Shown here in pieces: positions 26,290-35,645 of a stretch of 64,000 bases of DNA. The notes under the pieces are model-generated. The model saw only the letters and a program-made list of their open reading frames with translations. It had not been told where the DNA came from and did no database searches. A program made the translations under genes and the position numbers. The stretch is from Aureibacillus halotolerans (GTDB taxonomy: Bacteria > Bacillota > Bacilli > Bacillales > DSM-28697): the NCBI RefSeq assembly GCF_004363045.1, contig NZ_SNYJ01000001.1:445218-509217 (forward strand). Reading direction: 5' to 3'. The number at the start of each line of letters is the position of its first letter. Position 1 is the first letter of the stretch.

Positions 26290-26998
26290 TGATCAGATTA
26301 ATCAAATCGTGCAAAGGGGACTGCCGAAGCGTACTTCATTCCGTGAGACACTGTCGATCCTTTATCATCATATTGGCTTACGTCACCTCTTTCGCGACGG
26401 GGCTGAAATTATTTATTCCATCGTCGTCACCCTACTTATGTTGACCGTTTTTGGTGCCTTCACCATTGGTAGCGCAATGTTCCCGGCATCACTTCTGTAT
26501 GGCTGGATATGTGCATTGGCTCCTCTAACCTACATCGTGCTTGTGACCTTGTTTTATGTTTACAAGACGAAAACACCAGGCTTCGATATTGAACGCGTGT
26601 GTAGGTTTACCGTGATTCAATTGGCGATCTGTCGCATGCTTCTTTTTAGCCTGTTTGCGCTTTTAGTGAACAGCGCATTCGTGATTGTTGTCAGCCAAGC
26701 GAGTGATGTCCATGAAGGCAAAGCGCTGCTCTTGTCAGTCGCGTCGTTGTTCTTTTTTGCAAGTTTGACACTTTTACTCCCTGGTATGCTTACATCGGTT
26801 TTCCGTGTCGTGCTATTAAGCTTTGGTTGGATGGGTGGTTCAATTTGGCTCTCCCAGAAGGCGCCAACCTTTTTTCTCACAGTGTTGGGCTCGTTACCTG
26901 CCTATGTGTTAAGCCTAGCCAGTGTAGCTGCCTTGCTCTTGTTTCTTTTTTCCCTGAAAGGCTTTCTAATCACCAAACAAACAAAGGAGGCTGTCTAA
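26258..26998 (+). CDS. Multi-pass membrane protein linked to the ECF sigma factor
   Basis: This 246-residue protein has a charged N-terminal cytoplasmic segment (residues 1-50) and six predicted helices after that. I do not recognise the family. The 32-bp overlap with the sigma gene and the size of the cytoplasmic N terminus suggest that it may act as the anti-sigma factor; no zinc-binding HxxxCxxC motif is present, so it would not be a ZAS-type one. It lies 1 bp upstream of the ABC ATPase gene. Confidence 0.7.
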   Translation: MNDKLDAQTIDDQINQIVQRGLPKRTSFRETLSILYHHIGLRHLFRDGAEIIYSIVVTLLMLTVFGAFTIGSAMFPASLLYGWICALAPLTYIVLVTLFYVYKTKTPGFDIERVCRFTVIQLAICRMLLFSLFALLVNSAFVIVVSQASDVHEGKALLLSVASLFFFASLTLLLPGMLTSVFRVVLLSFGWMGGSIWLSQKAPTFFLTVLGSLPAYVLSLASVAALLLFLFSLKGFLITKQTKEAV

Positions 26999-26999
26999 T

Positions 27000-27872
27000 A
27001 TGCTTTCAGTGAAGCAAGTCACAAAAACTTATGGGACGTTGACAGCTCTCGAAAACATTTCCATTGAGTTTACACATGGTGTTTACGGTTTACTGGCACC
27101 AAATGGAGCTGGCAAAACGACACTGTTAAAAATGCTCACGACGTTGTTGTTTCCAACACGTGGGCAGATTGAATACAACGGTTCCCCTATTACAACGCTG
27201 GACGAGCAGTATCGTGATCTCTTAGGCTATTTGCCTCAGGAGTTTGGCTACTACAAAAACGATACGCCAGACAAATATTTAACCTATCTCGCTGCTCTTA
27301 AGGGGATGTCTAGAAAAGACGCACAGCAGCGCATCCCCGAAGTGCTTCAAGCGGTTGGTTTACGTGACGTCCAGTCAAGAAAAATGAAAACCTTCTCTGG
27401 AGGAATGATCCAACGCGTTGGAATTGCTCAGGCATTGTTAAACGATCCGAAAATCCTCATCTTAGACGAACCAACAGCCGGCCTTGATCCTAAAGAAAGA
27501 GCCCGCTTTCGAAAGCTGCTCACATCGCTGGCAACCGATCGCATCATTATCGTTTCAACTCATATCGTCTCTGATGTTGCGTTTATAGCGAATGAAATTA
27601 TTATGCTAAAATCGGGCCAGCTGCTCTATAAAGCCAGCAACGAAGCGATCTGTGCAACACTCGAGGGCCATCTGTTTGAAGCAGACATAAACACGAAGGA
27701 AGCCGACGTCTTTCGACAAAAGCATTCTGTTCTCTCTGAACGTGTTTCACAAGACTTCTACAGCTTCCGCTTTGTATCAAAGCAAGCTGCCCTCCCAGCA
27801 TGGCGACCAGTTGATCCACAGCTTGAAGACGTGTTTCTCTTTGAATATGAAGAAGATGGGACTCCGCTATGA
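27000..27872 (+). CDS. ABC transporter ATP-binding protein
   Basis: This 290-residue ATPase has Walker A APNGAGKTT (near residue 35), signature SGGMIQRVGIAQALL (near 133), Walker [16 protein letters not shown] and switch H in VSTHIVSD. The C-terminal 70 residues form an extension as in exporter or resistance-type ABC-2 ATPases. It energises the two membrane proteins downstream; the stop overlaps the next start (ATGA). Substrate unknown; similar sets serve bacteriocin immunity or cell-envelope stress. Confidence 0.93.
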   Translation: MLSVKQVTKTYGTLTALENISIEFTHGVYGLLAPNGAGKTTLLKMLTTLLFPTRGQIEYNGSPITTLDEQYRDLLGYLPQEFGYYKNDTPDKYLTYLAALKGMSRKDAQQRIPEVLQAVGLRDVQSRKMKTFSGGMIQRVGIAQALLNDPKILILDEPTAGLDPKERARFRKLLTSLATDRIIIVSTHIVSDVAFIANEIIMLKSGQLLYKASNEAICATLEGHLFEADINTKEADVFRQKHSVLSERVSQDFYSFRFVSKQAALPAWRPVDPQLEDVFLFEYEEDGTPL

Positions 27873-29113
27873 GGCTTTGGTACGAGGCACGAAAGGTGAG
27901 CTCCTCTATTGTTCTGTGGGGGTTGCTTGTCTTTTTCATGATCGTCAACGGTCTTTATATTTGGTCGTATGTTGATCGGCATTCAGAGGGATTTTCCGAC
28001 ATGGCGTCCATTATGGAGACCTATGGGACAACAATTGATAACGAGATGATGAAGGCGATGGAACTTGATCAGACGACTGAGCTCGCATGGATGAATTCTC
28101 TCGTTGAAAATCCGAAGCATTTTGATCATCCCACTGATTTTATAAAAGCCCATGTCATGGAGCTCACTTCTGAAGAAACTGAACGAGTGCATCAGCTCCA
28201 ATTCCTTACCCTGTATCTTGAAATCGCCCGAAGCATAGATCCCATCTACGAAAACTTTTCCGTAGCGGAATCTATGGCGGGAGCCGTCGCCCAATTTGGC
28301 TTAACAGACTCTGCACAAAAGCTCGCCTTACAACAAAGCGAATCGATTCAAAAACGTGTGGATGAGCTCGTTGCTAATAAGGAACACAAGCATTTATTTT
28401 ATTGGGGGCCAATATACAAGCCGCATAGCTTTTTATTTAAAGAAGTTGGCCAGCTCCTTATTTTTGAACTGATGATCCTGACTGTTTTGATTACAAGCCG
28501 ATTGATCAACTATGAATTTGAAGAAAAAACTGCCCAAGTCGTGTACAGTACGAAAACAGGGCGGAAGCTACTACGGCGAAAGGTTGGCATAGCCGCTCTG
28601 TTTGTAAGCGTGTTTAGTATGATTGTGCCTGTCATTACTTGGATGATGGTCTTCATCGGTATTGATTATTCTGCTTTGGTAAATGTACCGATCAGCAGTT
28701 ATTTCAATCGCTCATCGTCGATGATGCCCTATATTTCCTGGTGGCCATTATCGTTTTCGCAGTATTTGCTGCTTTTTTATGCGTGCCTTGTCGCATGTCA
28801 GTTCATTTTCTTTGGGTTGGCTGCGCTGCTCGCCGTGTTTATTCGCAACACCTACTATGTTTTTTTCGTCTTTTCTTTGATTTTCGGCATTGGCGTTGTC
28901 ACTCCTTTGCTGAGTTCAACATCGTCTGCGCTGCTGTTTTATACAGGCTACACCCCATTTTGGCTCGTGATGAACCCTCACATTTGGTGGATGGCCAACG
29001 GTGTATTCACGGCTAGCCAATATTACGAGCTCACCACGTTGTTTGGATGGAGCTTGTGTCTAGGCGTCGCTCTATGGTTATCGATGCGTCGGTTTCAACG
29101 CCAACATCTGTGA
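27869..29113 (+). CDS. ABC-2-like permease with large extracytoplasmic domain
   Basis: This 414-residue membrane protein has one helix near residues 12-32, then a hydrophilic, mainly helical region of about 150 residues that should lie outside, then five or six helices from about residue 195. That layout is common in ABC-2 permeases of bacteriocin-immunity and envelope-stress transporters. It starts in the stop codon of the ATPase gene and is followed 15 bp later by a related permease gene. Specific function unknown. Confidence 0.8.
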   Translation: MRLWYEARKVSSSIVLWGLLVFFMIVNGLYIWSYVDRHSEGFSDMASIMETYGTTIDNEMMKAMELDQTTELAWMNSLVENPKHFDHPTDFIKAHVMELTSEETERVHQLQFLTLYLEIARSIDPIYENFSVAESMAGAVAQFGLTDSAQKLALQQSESIQKRVDELVANKEHKHLFYWGPIYKPHSFLFKEVGQLLIFELMILTVLITSRLINYEFEEKTAQVVYSTKTGRKLLRRKVGIAALFVSVFSMIVPVITWMMVFIGIDYSALVNVPISSYFNRSSSMMPYISWWPLSFSQYLLLFYACLVACQFIFFGLAALLAVFIRNTYYVFFVFSLIFGIGVVTPLLSSTSSALLFYTGYTPFWLVMNPHIWWMANGVFTASQYYELTTLFGWSLCLGVALWLSMRRFQRQHL

Positions 29114-29128
29114 AAGGAGGGGAATCCT

Positions 29129-30232
29129 ATGGCTGTCTTTTGGCATGAACTCAAAAAACAATTTGCCTGGAAGCTCGTCGCCATTGTCGTTGCCTTCAGC
29201 GCGTTATGGTATGTGCTGTATGTTGATTTTTATTTTGAATATTTTTTGAATGGACCGAATGACATAGCAACGCATTTAGTTGTTACAGAAGCCTACGAGA
29301 AATATGGTAAAGAATTGAATGAAGAAGAATTTCATGAGTTAAAAAACGATTATCAACGTACTATTGATGAAATGGATGCTTTATTATTATCGAATGAAGC
29401 ATTTAGAAAGACAGGATTTGACGGGTATATTGACTACCGAGATAGAGAAGCCGAAAGTCCTTCTCAGATTCAACTTGGTATTGATTATAAATCCATTTAT
29501 GAACAAGCGTTAGGTGAAAACGGAGAACTACTATCATGGAAAATACAGTCCTATCAACACATGATTGAATTTTACGAACTGGAAATTCTGGAAAGAAAGC
29601 TTGATCACACGAGCATTTTTCCTTATTTTATTTATACTAATTACAATACGGTCATCGGTTACGTTGTGATTATGGTGTTGCTTTCTGTGTTTATCTTAGC
29701 GGCACCCGTGTACTTCCGTGATAAAAAGGAGCGCCTTCTTCCTCTGCAATTCACTAGTGAGACGGGAAGACGAATTCAAGCCGCAAAGGCATGGGCTGTT
29801 ACATGTATGGCTTTGGTTGTCACCACACTGCAATTAGGTCTATTTTTCTTCTTTTATTTTCAAGAAGATGTTGATCCTTATTTGCATGTCAACTTGAACT
29901 CCTTTATCCAAAGCCATTTGTTTCTGTTCGACCTTACGTTCATTCAGTACATTGTCATTACAATCATAGGCACTTATTTGCTTTCGCTTAGTGCTGCATG
30001 GCTGGCGGCCATTGTTTCCCGATTTGTCGCCAGCTATCTGGGCTTACTCGGAGTGCTGGTCCCAGTAGCAACAGTGATGATTGTGCTTGCCAATGCGATG
30101 TTAATGGAGTATTTATTTACGGAATACCAGCCGACGCTACTGACCGTTAGTCTTTACGCCGTTCTCCTTCTCGGCAGTGGCATCGCTTTGATAACGATCA
30201 CCCGACGTGACAGATCCTTGGATGTGCGCTAG
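29129..30232 (+). CDS. ABC-2-like permease, second subunit
   Basis: A 367-residue protein with the same plan as its neighbour: helix near residues 14-32, a hydrophilic acidic segment of about 150 residues, then five helices. The start follows AAAGGAGGGG. The codons for the hydrophilic segment (about 29250-29640) are visibly more AT-rich than those before and after, which may mark faster divergence or replacement. With the ATPase and the previous permease it should form one exporter complex. Confidence 0.8.
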   Translation: MAVFWHELKKQFAWKLVAIVVAFSALWYVLYVDFYFEYFLNGPNDIATHLVVTEAYEKYGKELNEEEFHELKNDYQRTIDEMDALLLSNEAFRKTGFDGYIDYRDREAESPSQIQLGIDYKSIYEQALGENGELLSWKIQSYQHMIEFYELEILERKLDHTSIFPYFIYTNYNTVIGYVVIMVLLSVFILAAPVYFRDKKERLLPLQFTSETGRRIQAAKAWAVTCMALVVTTLQLGLFFFFYFQEDVDPYLHVNLNSFIQSHLFLFDLTFIQYIVITIIGTYLLSLSAAWLAAIVSRFVASYLGLLGVLVPVATVMIVLANAMLMEYLFTEYQPTLLTVSLYAVLLLGSGIALITITRRDRSLDVR

Positions 30233-30329
30233 ACGATTGCGCTATTTTTCCTAAGTGCCTGTACATTGGGACGGAGAAGCGCTTATACTATTATCTGGTT
30301 TGTATTTTAATGAGCAAATGAGGAATAGT

Positions 30330-30956
30330 ATGAAGCGCTTCGTTATTTTCATTATTGGCTTGTTGTTTTTGACCTGTGGCATTGTTTTAACGATTCGTTC
30401 CAGCTTAGGCACATCTCCGTTTGATGCCTTGCTTGTCGGACTGTCCAAAACGGTCGGCTTAACTCCCGGAAGCTGGGAGGTCATTATTGCCCTCTTGCTC
30501 ATCGGACTTAATGCGTTCCTGAGCAAGCAAAGACCTGAATTTTTAGCGCTTGTGACCGCATTGATCACTGGTGTTTTCATAGATCTCTGGCTGTTGATGT
30601 TATCTCCGATTGAGTGGCCATCTGCAGGACTAAGCACCTTCATTCTTTTTGGCATGGGGCTTATTATCATGGGTTTTGGAACAGCTCTCTATTTGCACAC
30701 GAACATTGCCCCGATACCGATTGATCGCTTAATGCTTCTTATTAAAAAAATCACCGGCATGCGTTTGTTGTATTGTAAAAATCTACTCAGTCTTGTGTTT
30801 TTATTGCTTGCCTTGTTTTTTCACGGACCAATTGGGATAGGAACCATTCTGATCGTCCTACTTGGCGGACCGTTGCTTAGCGGTTTTACACCATTGGCCA
30901 AACAACTGGATATCAAGTTATCAATAAAAAATCAAAAAACCGTTCCTCTGGATTGA
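30330..30956 (+). CDS. YczE/YyaS/YitT-family membrane protein
   Basis: This 208-residue protein has five to six helices and the conserved start segment LGTSPFDALLVGLSK, with SWEV after it and TNIAPIPIDRL later, all typical of the YczE family. YczE supports surfactin synthesis in Bacillus subtilis by an unknown mechanism. ATG 30330 follows GAGGAA; the frame is open from 30255 but lacks a ribosome site there. It has its own likely promoter (TGTACA, 18 bp, TATACT around 30260-30290) and terminator. Confidence 0.82.
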   Translation: MKRFVIFIIGLLFLTCGIVLTIRSSLGTSPFDALLVGLSKTVGLTPGSWEVIIALLLIGLNAFLSKQRPEFLALVTALITGVFIDLWLLMLSPIEWPSAGLSTFILFGMGLIIMGFGTALYLHTNIAPIPIDRLMLLIKKITGMRLLYCKNLLSLVFLLLALFFHGPIGIGTILIVLLGGPLLSGFTPLAKQLDIKLSIKNQKTVPLD

Positions 30957-30982
30957 TGAATAAACCATAGGACGGTTTTTTT
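30935..30982 (+). terminator. Terminator of the YczE-family gene
   Basis: AAAACCGTTCCTCTGG pairs with CCATAGGACGGTTTT, with one bulge, and ends in seven T. The left arm overlaps the last codons of the gene. Confidence 0.8.
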
Positions 30983-31119
30983 GGTATCGTAACTCTTCGC
31001 ATACTCCACATTGTCCACGCCACAGAAACCATAGTTGCAGCTCTTGTTTTTGTTATTTAACGCCACAGGTGCTATAGTAAATAAATGAAGATTCTTTCAA
31101 TTCGAAAAGGAGGAAGAAG

Positions 31120-32127
31120 ATGAGTTCGTTTCCACTAAAAACCGTTCATGGCGTTAATGCAAGTCAGATCGTGCTTGGGTGTATGAGAATGGGTGGTGCC
31201 TGGGATGACAGCCCGATCACGTCAGAACAGATAAAAGATGGTCACGCAGCAATTGAAGCTGCGCTAGACATCGGCATTAATATGTTTGATCATGCGGATA
31301 TCTATTCAAGCGGAAAGGCTGAAATTATTTTTGGTGATGTCCTTAGGGAGAATCCAAGTTTGCGAGACAACATCATTCTACAATCCAAGTGCGGCATTCG
31401 CTTTGAAGATGAAGAAGGACCGCATCGCTATGATTTTAGTAAATCTCATATTTTACAAAGTGTTGATGGCATACTTAAACGGCTAGGCACAGACTACATT
31501 GATATCCTTCTCTTGCATCGCCCTGATCCCCTTGTGGACCCTGAAGAGGTGGCGTCTGCATTTCGAACGCTTAAAGAGGCGGGGAAAGTTCGCCATTTCG
31601 GTGTGTCCAACATGAACCACGGGCAGATCAAATTGCTACAGTCGTATTGGGACGAGCCTCTAGTGGCCAACCAACTCGAATTAAGTTTGCTTAAAACAGG
31701 TTTCCTTCATACCGGCATCTATGTGAACCAACAGCAGGCGAAGGACAACACGTTTCCGGATGGTACGATGGAATTCCATCGCTTAGAAAACATTCAGCTT
31801 CAATCTTGGGGACCACTCTCACAAGGGCTGTCTTCTGGTGCTTCGCTCGCTGATCAGCCTGAAGCCGTCGTGAATACGGCAAAACTTGTGAAGCAAATGG
31901 CCGCAGACAAAAACACGACGCCGGAATCAATCGTACTCTCGTGGCTGATGACGCACCCTGCCAACATTCAGCCGGTCATTGGAACCATTAATGCAGATCG
32001 TATCCGTGCATGTGAGGATGCGAAAACATTGCGACTGACTCGGGGCGAGTGGAACTGGTTATACCATGCGTCCAGAGGCAGAGAAATTCCCGAGAAGCGG
32101 CTGTCGACGAGCTTTGCCACCAGTTAA
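31120..32127 (+). CDS. Aldo/keto reductase, YdhF-like
   Basis: This 335-residue NADPH-dependent oxidoreductase has the full catalytic tetrad: D57 and Y62 (FDHADIYSSG), K90 (LQSKCG) and H133 (LLHRPDP). The TIM barrel blocks HFGVSNM, ANQLELSLL and the coenzyme segment near QPVIGT are in place. It resembles the YdhF group, whose members reduce aldehydes and ketones of uncertain nature. AAAGGAGG lies 6 bp before the ATG. It is a single-gene unit, followed by the riboswitch region of codBA. Confidence 0.92.
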   Translation: MSSFPLKTVHGVNASQIVLGCMRMGGAWDDSPITSEQIKDGHAAIEAALDIGINMFDHADIYSSGKAEIIFGDVLRENPSLRDNIILQSKCGIRFEDEEGPHRYDFSKSHILQSVDGILKRLGTDYIDILLLHRPDPLVDPEEVASAFRTLKEAGKVRHFGVSNMNHGQIKLLQSYWDEPLVANQLELSLLKTGFLHTGIYVNQQQAKDNTFPDGTMEFHRLENIQLQSWGPLSQGLSSGASLADQPEAVVNTAKLVKQMAADKNTTPESIVLSWLMTHPANIQPVIGTINADRIRACEDAKTLRLTRGEWNWLYHASRGREIPEKRLSTSFATS

Positions 32128-32285
32128 ATCTTACGGCGACACCAATCGTTCCCATTCACAAGATAGCGAGAATATTGTATGATAAACAACGGTGTGTTTT
32201 AGCAACACATTCCTTGGTAGATTGTCTGCCAGAACCGTTTGTTGATCTTTGAATATATGCTATCTTTATACATCGCTTATACATG

Positions 32286-32375
32286 CCTTTCAGGGTTCCG
32301 TGCTTTTATGCAGACTGGTCCGGGAAGGCGGCATTAGACAATGCTCCGACTGGAAGGAAAAGTCCGGTGAAGAAT
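32286..32375 (+). ncRNA. ykkC-family-like riboswitch aptamer upstream of codBA
   Basis: The leader contains CAGGGTTCCG, then a small stem, then GACTGGTCCGGGA, then a GCATT-AGAC-AATGC hairpin, then GGAAGGAAAAGTCCGGTGA. The order AGGGTTCCG ... CTGGTCCG ... (A)AAGYCCGG is the ykkC pattern as I remember it. Known ykkC subtypes sense guanidine, ppGpp, PRPP or nucleoside diphosphates; I cannot assign the subtype from sequence alone. The aptamer's 3' strand overlaps the left arm of the terminator, so ligand binding would favour readthrough (ON switch). Confidence 0.55.
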
Positions 32376-32401
32376 CTTATGATTCTTCCCGGGCTTTTTT
32401 T
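32360..32401 (+). terminator. Regulated terminator in the codBA leader
   Basis: AAGTCCGGTGAAGAATC pairs with GATTCTTCCCGGGCTT across a TTAT loop, giving a stem of about 16 bp with two wobble or mismatch positions, followed by seven T. It stands 32 bp before the codB start, so it must be bypassed for expression. Its left arm is shared with the aptamer. Confidence 0.85.
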
Positions 32402-32432
32402 ACGGAGCTTACTACAGAATGGAGTGGACAGG

Positions 32433-33698
32433 GTGTCGCAGAAAAAACTACAGGATCAGGATTTTGAACTTCAAGCAGTGCCTTCGTCGGCGGGCCGAGG
32501 GTTTTGGAAAATGTTTATGCTCATGGTCGGTTTTACATTTTTCTCAGCGAGTATGCTCGCAGGGGGGACATTAGGGCAAGGATTGTCCTTCTCTCATTTT
32601 ATTGTCACCGTATTAATCGGGAATCTTATTCTCGGTACATACACAGGACTATTGGCAAATATCGCCGCAAAATCAGGTCTTTCCACGCACCTTCTCACAA
32701 GGTACTCATTTGGTGAAAAAGGATCGTACCTCCCATCCTTCCTCCTTTCTATTACACAAATTGGCTGGTTTGGTGTCGGGGTGATGATGTTTTCTGTTCC
32801 TGTCCAAACGGTCACTGGGTGGAACATTTGGATCATTATTATCGTCTCTGGGGCATTGATGACGGCTACTGCGTATTTAGGCATTAAAGCCTTAACCGCG
32901 CTCAGCTTTGTCGCTGTACCTGCCATTGCCATCCTTGGAACGATCTCTGTCGGCAGCGCGGTCAACACGATGGGCGGAGTGAATGAACTGTTCGCCTATC
33001 AGCCAACAGAAACATTGACGTATGCAGCTGCCATTGCCATTTGTCTAGGCTCCTTTATTAGTGGAGGAACGCTGACACCTGACTTTGCCCGCTTTGCCAA
33101 GACGAAGAAAATCGCCGTATCTACGACGCTGATTGCCTTCTTTCTCGGCAACTCGCTCATGTTCCTCTTCGGTGCTGTCGGTACCATTGCCACTGGTAAA
33201 TCGGATATTTCCGAGGTGATGTTTACTCAAGGATTGATTTTGCCTGCCATCATTATTCTTGGGCTGAACATCTGGACGACCAATGACAACTCGTTGTATG
33301 CCTCTGGGCTTGGTTTTTCAAACATCACCAAAATCGCGAAGAAAAAGCTCGTCATTGTGAATGGGTTATTTGGCACATTGATGGCCATGTGGCTGTACAA
33401 CAATTTTATTAGCTGGCTCGGCTTTCTTAATATGACTCTCCCACCTATTGGTGCCATTATTATCGCGGATTATTATTTTTGTCGCGCAAAGCGCTATGCG
33501 GCCCTAGAACACCACTCTTTTCAAGTCGTGCGCTGGCAAGCCATTCTCGCTTGGGCCATCGGTGTCCTTTGTGCGCTATTCATCCCTGGCATTGCGCCGC
33601 TCTATTCTATGCTTGGCGCGGCTGTAAGTTATGTTGTCTTAGCCAAAGTATTCGACAAGCCGTCAGCACAACGATCATCAATGAAAGAGGTTAGATAA
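32433..33698 (+). CDS. codB: Cytosine permease CodB (NCS1 family)
   Basis: This 421-residue protein has twelve predicted helices and imports cytosine with a cation. The NCS1 family blocks GGTLGQGLSFSHFI near residue 45, ITQIGWFGVG near 110 and GSFISGGTLTPDFARF near 210 agree with CodB. The frame opens at 32283, but that extension would encode the riboswitch and terminator. GTG 32433, with GGAG 8 bp upstream, gives the usual length. The next gene, codA, begins at once after the stop (TAAATG). Confidence 0.92.
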   Translation: MSQKKLQDQDFELQAVPSSAGRGFWKMFMLMVGFTFFSASMLAGGTLGQGLSFSHFIVTVLIGNLILGTYTGLLANIAAKSGLSTHLLTRYSFGEKGSYLPSFLLSITQIGWFGVGVMMFSVPVQTVTGWNIWIIIIVSGALMTATAYLGIKALTALSFVAVPAIAILGTISVGSAVNTMGGVNELFAYQPTETLTYAAAIAICLGSFISGGTLTPDFARFAKTKKIAVSTTLIAFFLGNSLMFLFGAVGTIATGKSDISEVMFTQGLILPAIIILGLNIWTTNDNSLYASGLGFSNITKIAKKKLVIVNGLFGTLMAMWLYNNFISWLGFLNMTLPPIGAIIIADYYFCRAKRYAALEHHSFQVVRWQAILAWAIGVLCALFIPGIAPLYSMLGAAVSYVVLAKVFDKPSAQRSSMKEVR

Positions 33699-34967
33699 AT
33701 GATTATTAAACGAGCGAAACTCCGTCACAAGGATGGTCTGTGGGATATTGAAGTGTCTAACGGGATCTTCCAACGAATTGCAGCGACGATTGAACCGAAG
33801 GAAGGCGACGACGTGTTGGATGTGGAAGGCAAGCTTGTCCTCCCTCCTTTTATTGAGCCCCATATTCATCTCGATACGACGATGACGGCTGGCGACCCAG
33901 CATGGAACCTGTCTGGAACGCTTTTTGAAGGCATCCAACGTTGGTCTGAGCGAAAAGCGACCGTCACACATGAGGATGTGAAGGAAAGAGCTACGAAAGC
34001 ATTAAAATGGCAAATTGCGCAAGGTATCCAGCATGTGCGAACACACGTTGATACGACTGATGAGTCCTTGACCGCGATGAAAGCATTGATTGAGGTTAAA
34101 GAAGACATGAAGCCCTACATTGATGTACAGCTCGTGGCTTTCCCTCAGGAAGGCATCCTTTCCTATCCGAACGGACGAGAATTGCTTGAAGAAGCTATTC
34201 GCTTAGGGGCTGATGTAGTTGGTGGTATCCCTCACTTTGAAATGACGCGCGAGATGGGCGTTCAATCTATCGAGATCGCGTTTGAGCTCGCAGAAAAATA
34301 CGACAAACTGCTTGATTTTCATTGTGACGAAACGGATGATGAACAATCTCGTTTTGTTGAGGTAGTTGCGGCACAAGCGTATCAAACTGGGATGAAGGAG
34401 CGTGTGACTGCGTCCCATACGACAGCCATGCATTCCTACAACAACGCCTATGTCGCTAAGCTTATGCGCGTGTTTGGCATGGCCGATTTGAATTTTGTAG
34501 CCAATCCACTTGTGAACACTCACTTGCAGGGACGTTTTGATACGTATCCAAAACGCCGTGGCATTACACGCGTAAAGGAACTGAATGAAGCCGGATTAAA
34601 TGTCTGCTTTGGTCATGATGATATTTTTGACCCGTGGTATCCTTTAGGGACAGGAAACATGCTGCAGGTGCTCCACCTTGGTTTGCATGCCTGCCATTTG
34701 ATGGGGTATGAACAAATCAAGCAATCGATTGATTTTATTACGACCAACAGTGCAAAAACATTGCACATCACCGACCAGTACGGCATTGAACAAGGCAAAC
34801 CTGCCAACTTTATCGTTGTTGATGCCGACGATGAATTCACGCTCATCCGCAAGCAAGCACCAGTTCTCTACTCGGTCCGTCATGGGCGTGTAATTGCAGA
34901 GACGAAGCCAGCCGAAACGTCCATTTCATTAGGTGAAAAATCGGAGGCCATTCATTATACACTTTGA
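33699..34967 (+). CDS. codA: Cytosine deaminase CodA
   Basis: This 422-residue amidohydrolase converts cytosine to uracil and ammonia. All CodA landmarks are present: [11 protein letters not shown] (metal histidines near residue 55), HVDTTD near 126, [12 protein letters not shown] (near 211), [17 protein letters not shown] and [18 protein letters not shown] (metal Asp near 305). The TAAATG junction with codB shows translational coupling. Import and deamination supply uracil and nitrogen, and both are under the leader riboswitch. Confidence 0.96.
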   Translation: MIIKRAKLRHKDGLWDIEVSNGIFQRIAATIEPKEGDDVLDVEGKLVLPPFIEPHIHLDTTMTAGDPAWNLSGTLFEGIQRWSERKATVTHEDVKERATKALKWQIAQGIQHVRTHVDTTDESLTAMKALIEVKEDMKPYIDVQLVAFPQEGILSYPNGRELLEEAIRLGADVVGGIPHFEMTREMGVQSIEIAFELAEKYDKLLDFHCDETDDEQSRFVEVVAAQAYQTGMKERVTASHTTAMHSYNNAYVAKLMRVFGMADLNFVANPLVNTHLQGRFDTYPKRRGITRVKELNEAGLNVCFGHDDIFDPWYPLGTGNMLQVLHLGLHACHLMGYEQIKQSIDFITTNSAKTLHITDQYGIEQGKPANFIVVDADDEFTLIRKQAPVLYSVRHGRVIAETKPAETSISLGEKSEAIHYTL

Positions 34968-35603
34968 CCTGTGAGCTTTATTCTTCCCGGTTAGATAGAA
35001 TCAGTTTGCCAGAAATGTCTGGACTGTTGTCATTCTTAGTGTTGGTAATGACCTTTGATTAAGTTGTTTCGTCTTATATAAAGGGGCTGTTCCTATACTT
35101 ATAGGAGCTAGTGCCCTTTCCACTCCCTTCGTTGGTTATGGTCGAACTTGAACCAACAAGGTATACTTCATTTCATTCGTTCTTTACAATAACCAAAAGC
35201 AACGATTAGTGAGACTCCAGCAGCAATGAAAATACGCCGAGTTCTTTATGCGCTAGGGTGCACGGGAATGACGACCGCTCCGTCAACATACTTCGCTTGC
35301 ACCCTAAAGGGTATAAGGTCAACATCGATTCGAGAGTACCTCATCGTGTTTTCTTTACTGTGGGGCACGGCTTCAGCTTCCTCGGAAAGCAGGCTTTCCG
35401 AGGGGATCTTCAGCTCGCGCTGATCCCACTAGAGTCTACGTATGTTGACTACGCTGATGTTTGTTTTTGCGTACATTGTTTTATTGTGGCTCGGTCTCGT
35501 ATAGAGGGTAAAAAGCCTAAGATCTACGTTACCTGATGGGGCACTAACCTCTCATCATTTATTTGTCCATCTCTTTGGATGAAAATAGCTTTTTTAGCAA
35601 ATG
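34968..35603. other. Intergenic region holding core repeat copy C
   Basis: There is no credible gene. 35080-35119 forms a stem (AAAGGGGC...GCCCTTT with inner TCCTAT/ATAGGA) and may help to end codBA transcription, though no T run follows. 35260-35470 is a copy of the core repeat, listed separately. The rest shows nothing I can name. Confidence 0.5.
35270..35465 (-). repeat. Core repeat copy C
   Basis: This stretch matches the other copies in reverse orientation: GACCGCTCCGTCAACATACTTCGC, then ATCGATTCGAGAGTACCTC, GGCACGGCTTCAGCTTCC, GGATCTTCAGCTCGCGCTG and GAGTCTACGTATGTTGAC blocks in the same order as in copies B and D. The hairpin arms are partly decayed here (GGGGATC...GATCCC). No terminal inverted repeats were found around it. 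Confidence 0.7.
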
Positions 35604-35640
35604 AAAAAAACGCCCCCTTGATTCCTCTAGGTGGGCGTTT
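35604..35640 (-). terminator. Terminator of the HxlR-family gene
   Basis: On the minus strand AAACGCCCACC pairs with GGGGGCGTTT around an AT-rich loop and is followed by a run of T. It lies 5 bp after the stop codon. Confidence 0.85.
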
Positions 35641-35645
35641 CATAT

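Noticed and set aside
32286-32375. TPP riboswitch upstream of codBA
   Set aside because: The CTGAGA and GAACCTGATCTGG-type blocks of the TPP aptamer are missing; the conserved blocks match ykkC order instead.
32283-32432. N-terminal extension of the cytosine permease frame
   Set aside because: It would translate the riboswitch-like leader and terminator. GTG 32433 with GGAG 8 bp upstream gives the normal CodB length.
35080-35119. Classic terminator of codBA
   Set aside because: The stem is good but no T run follows, so it is described only as a stem in the intergenic entry.
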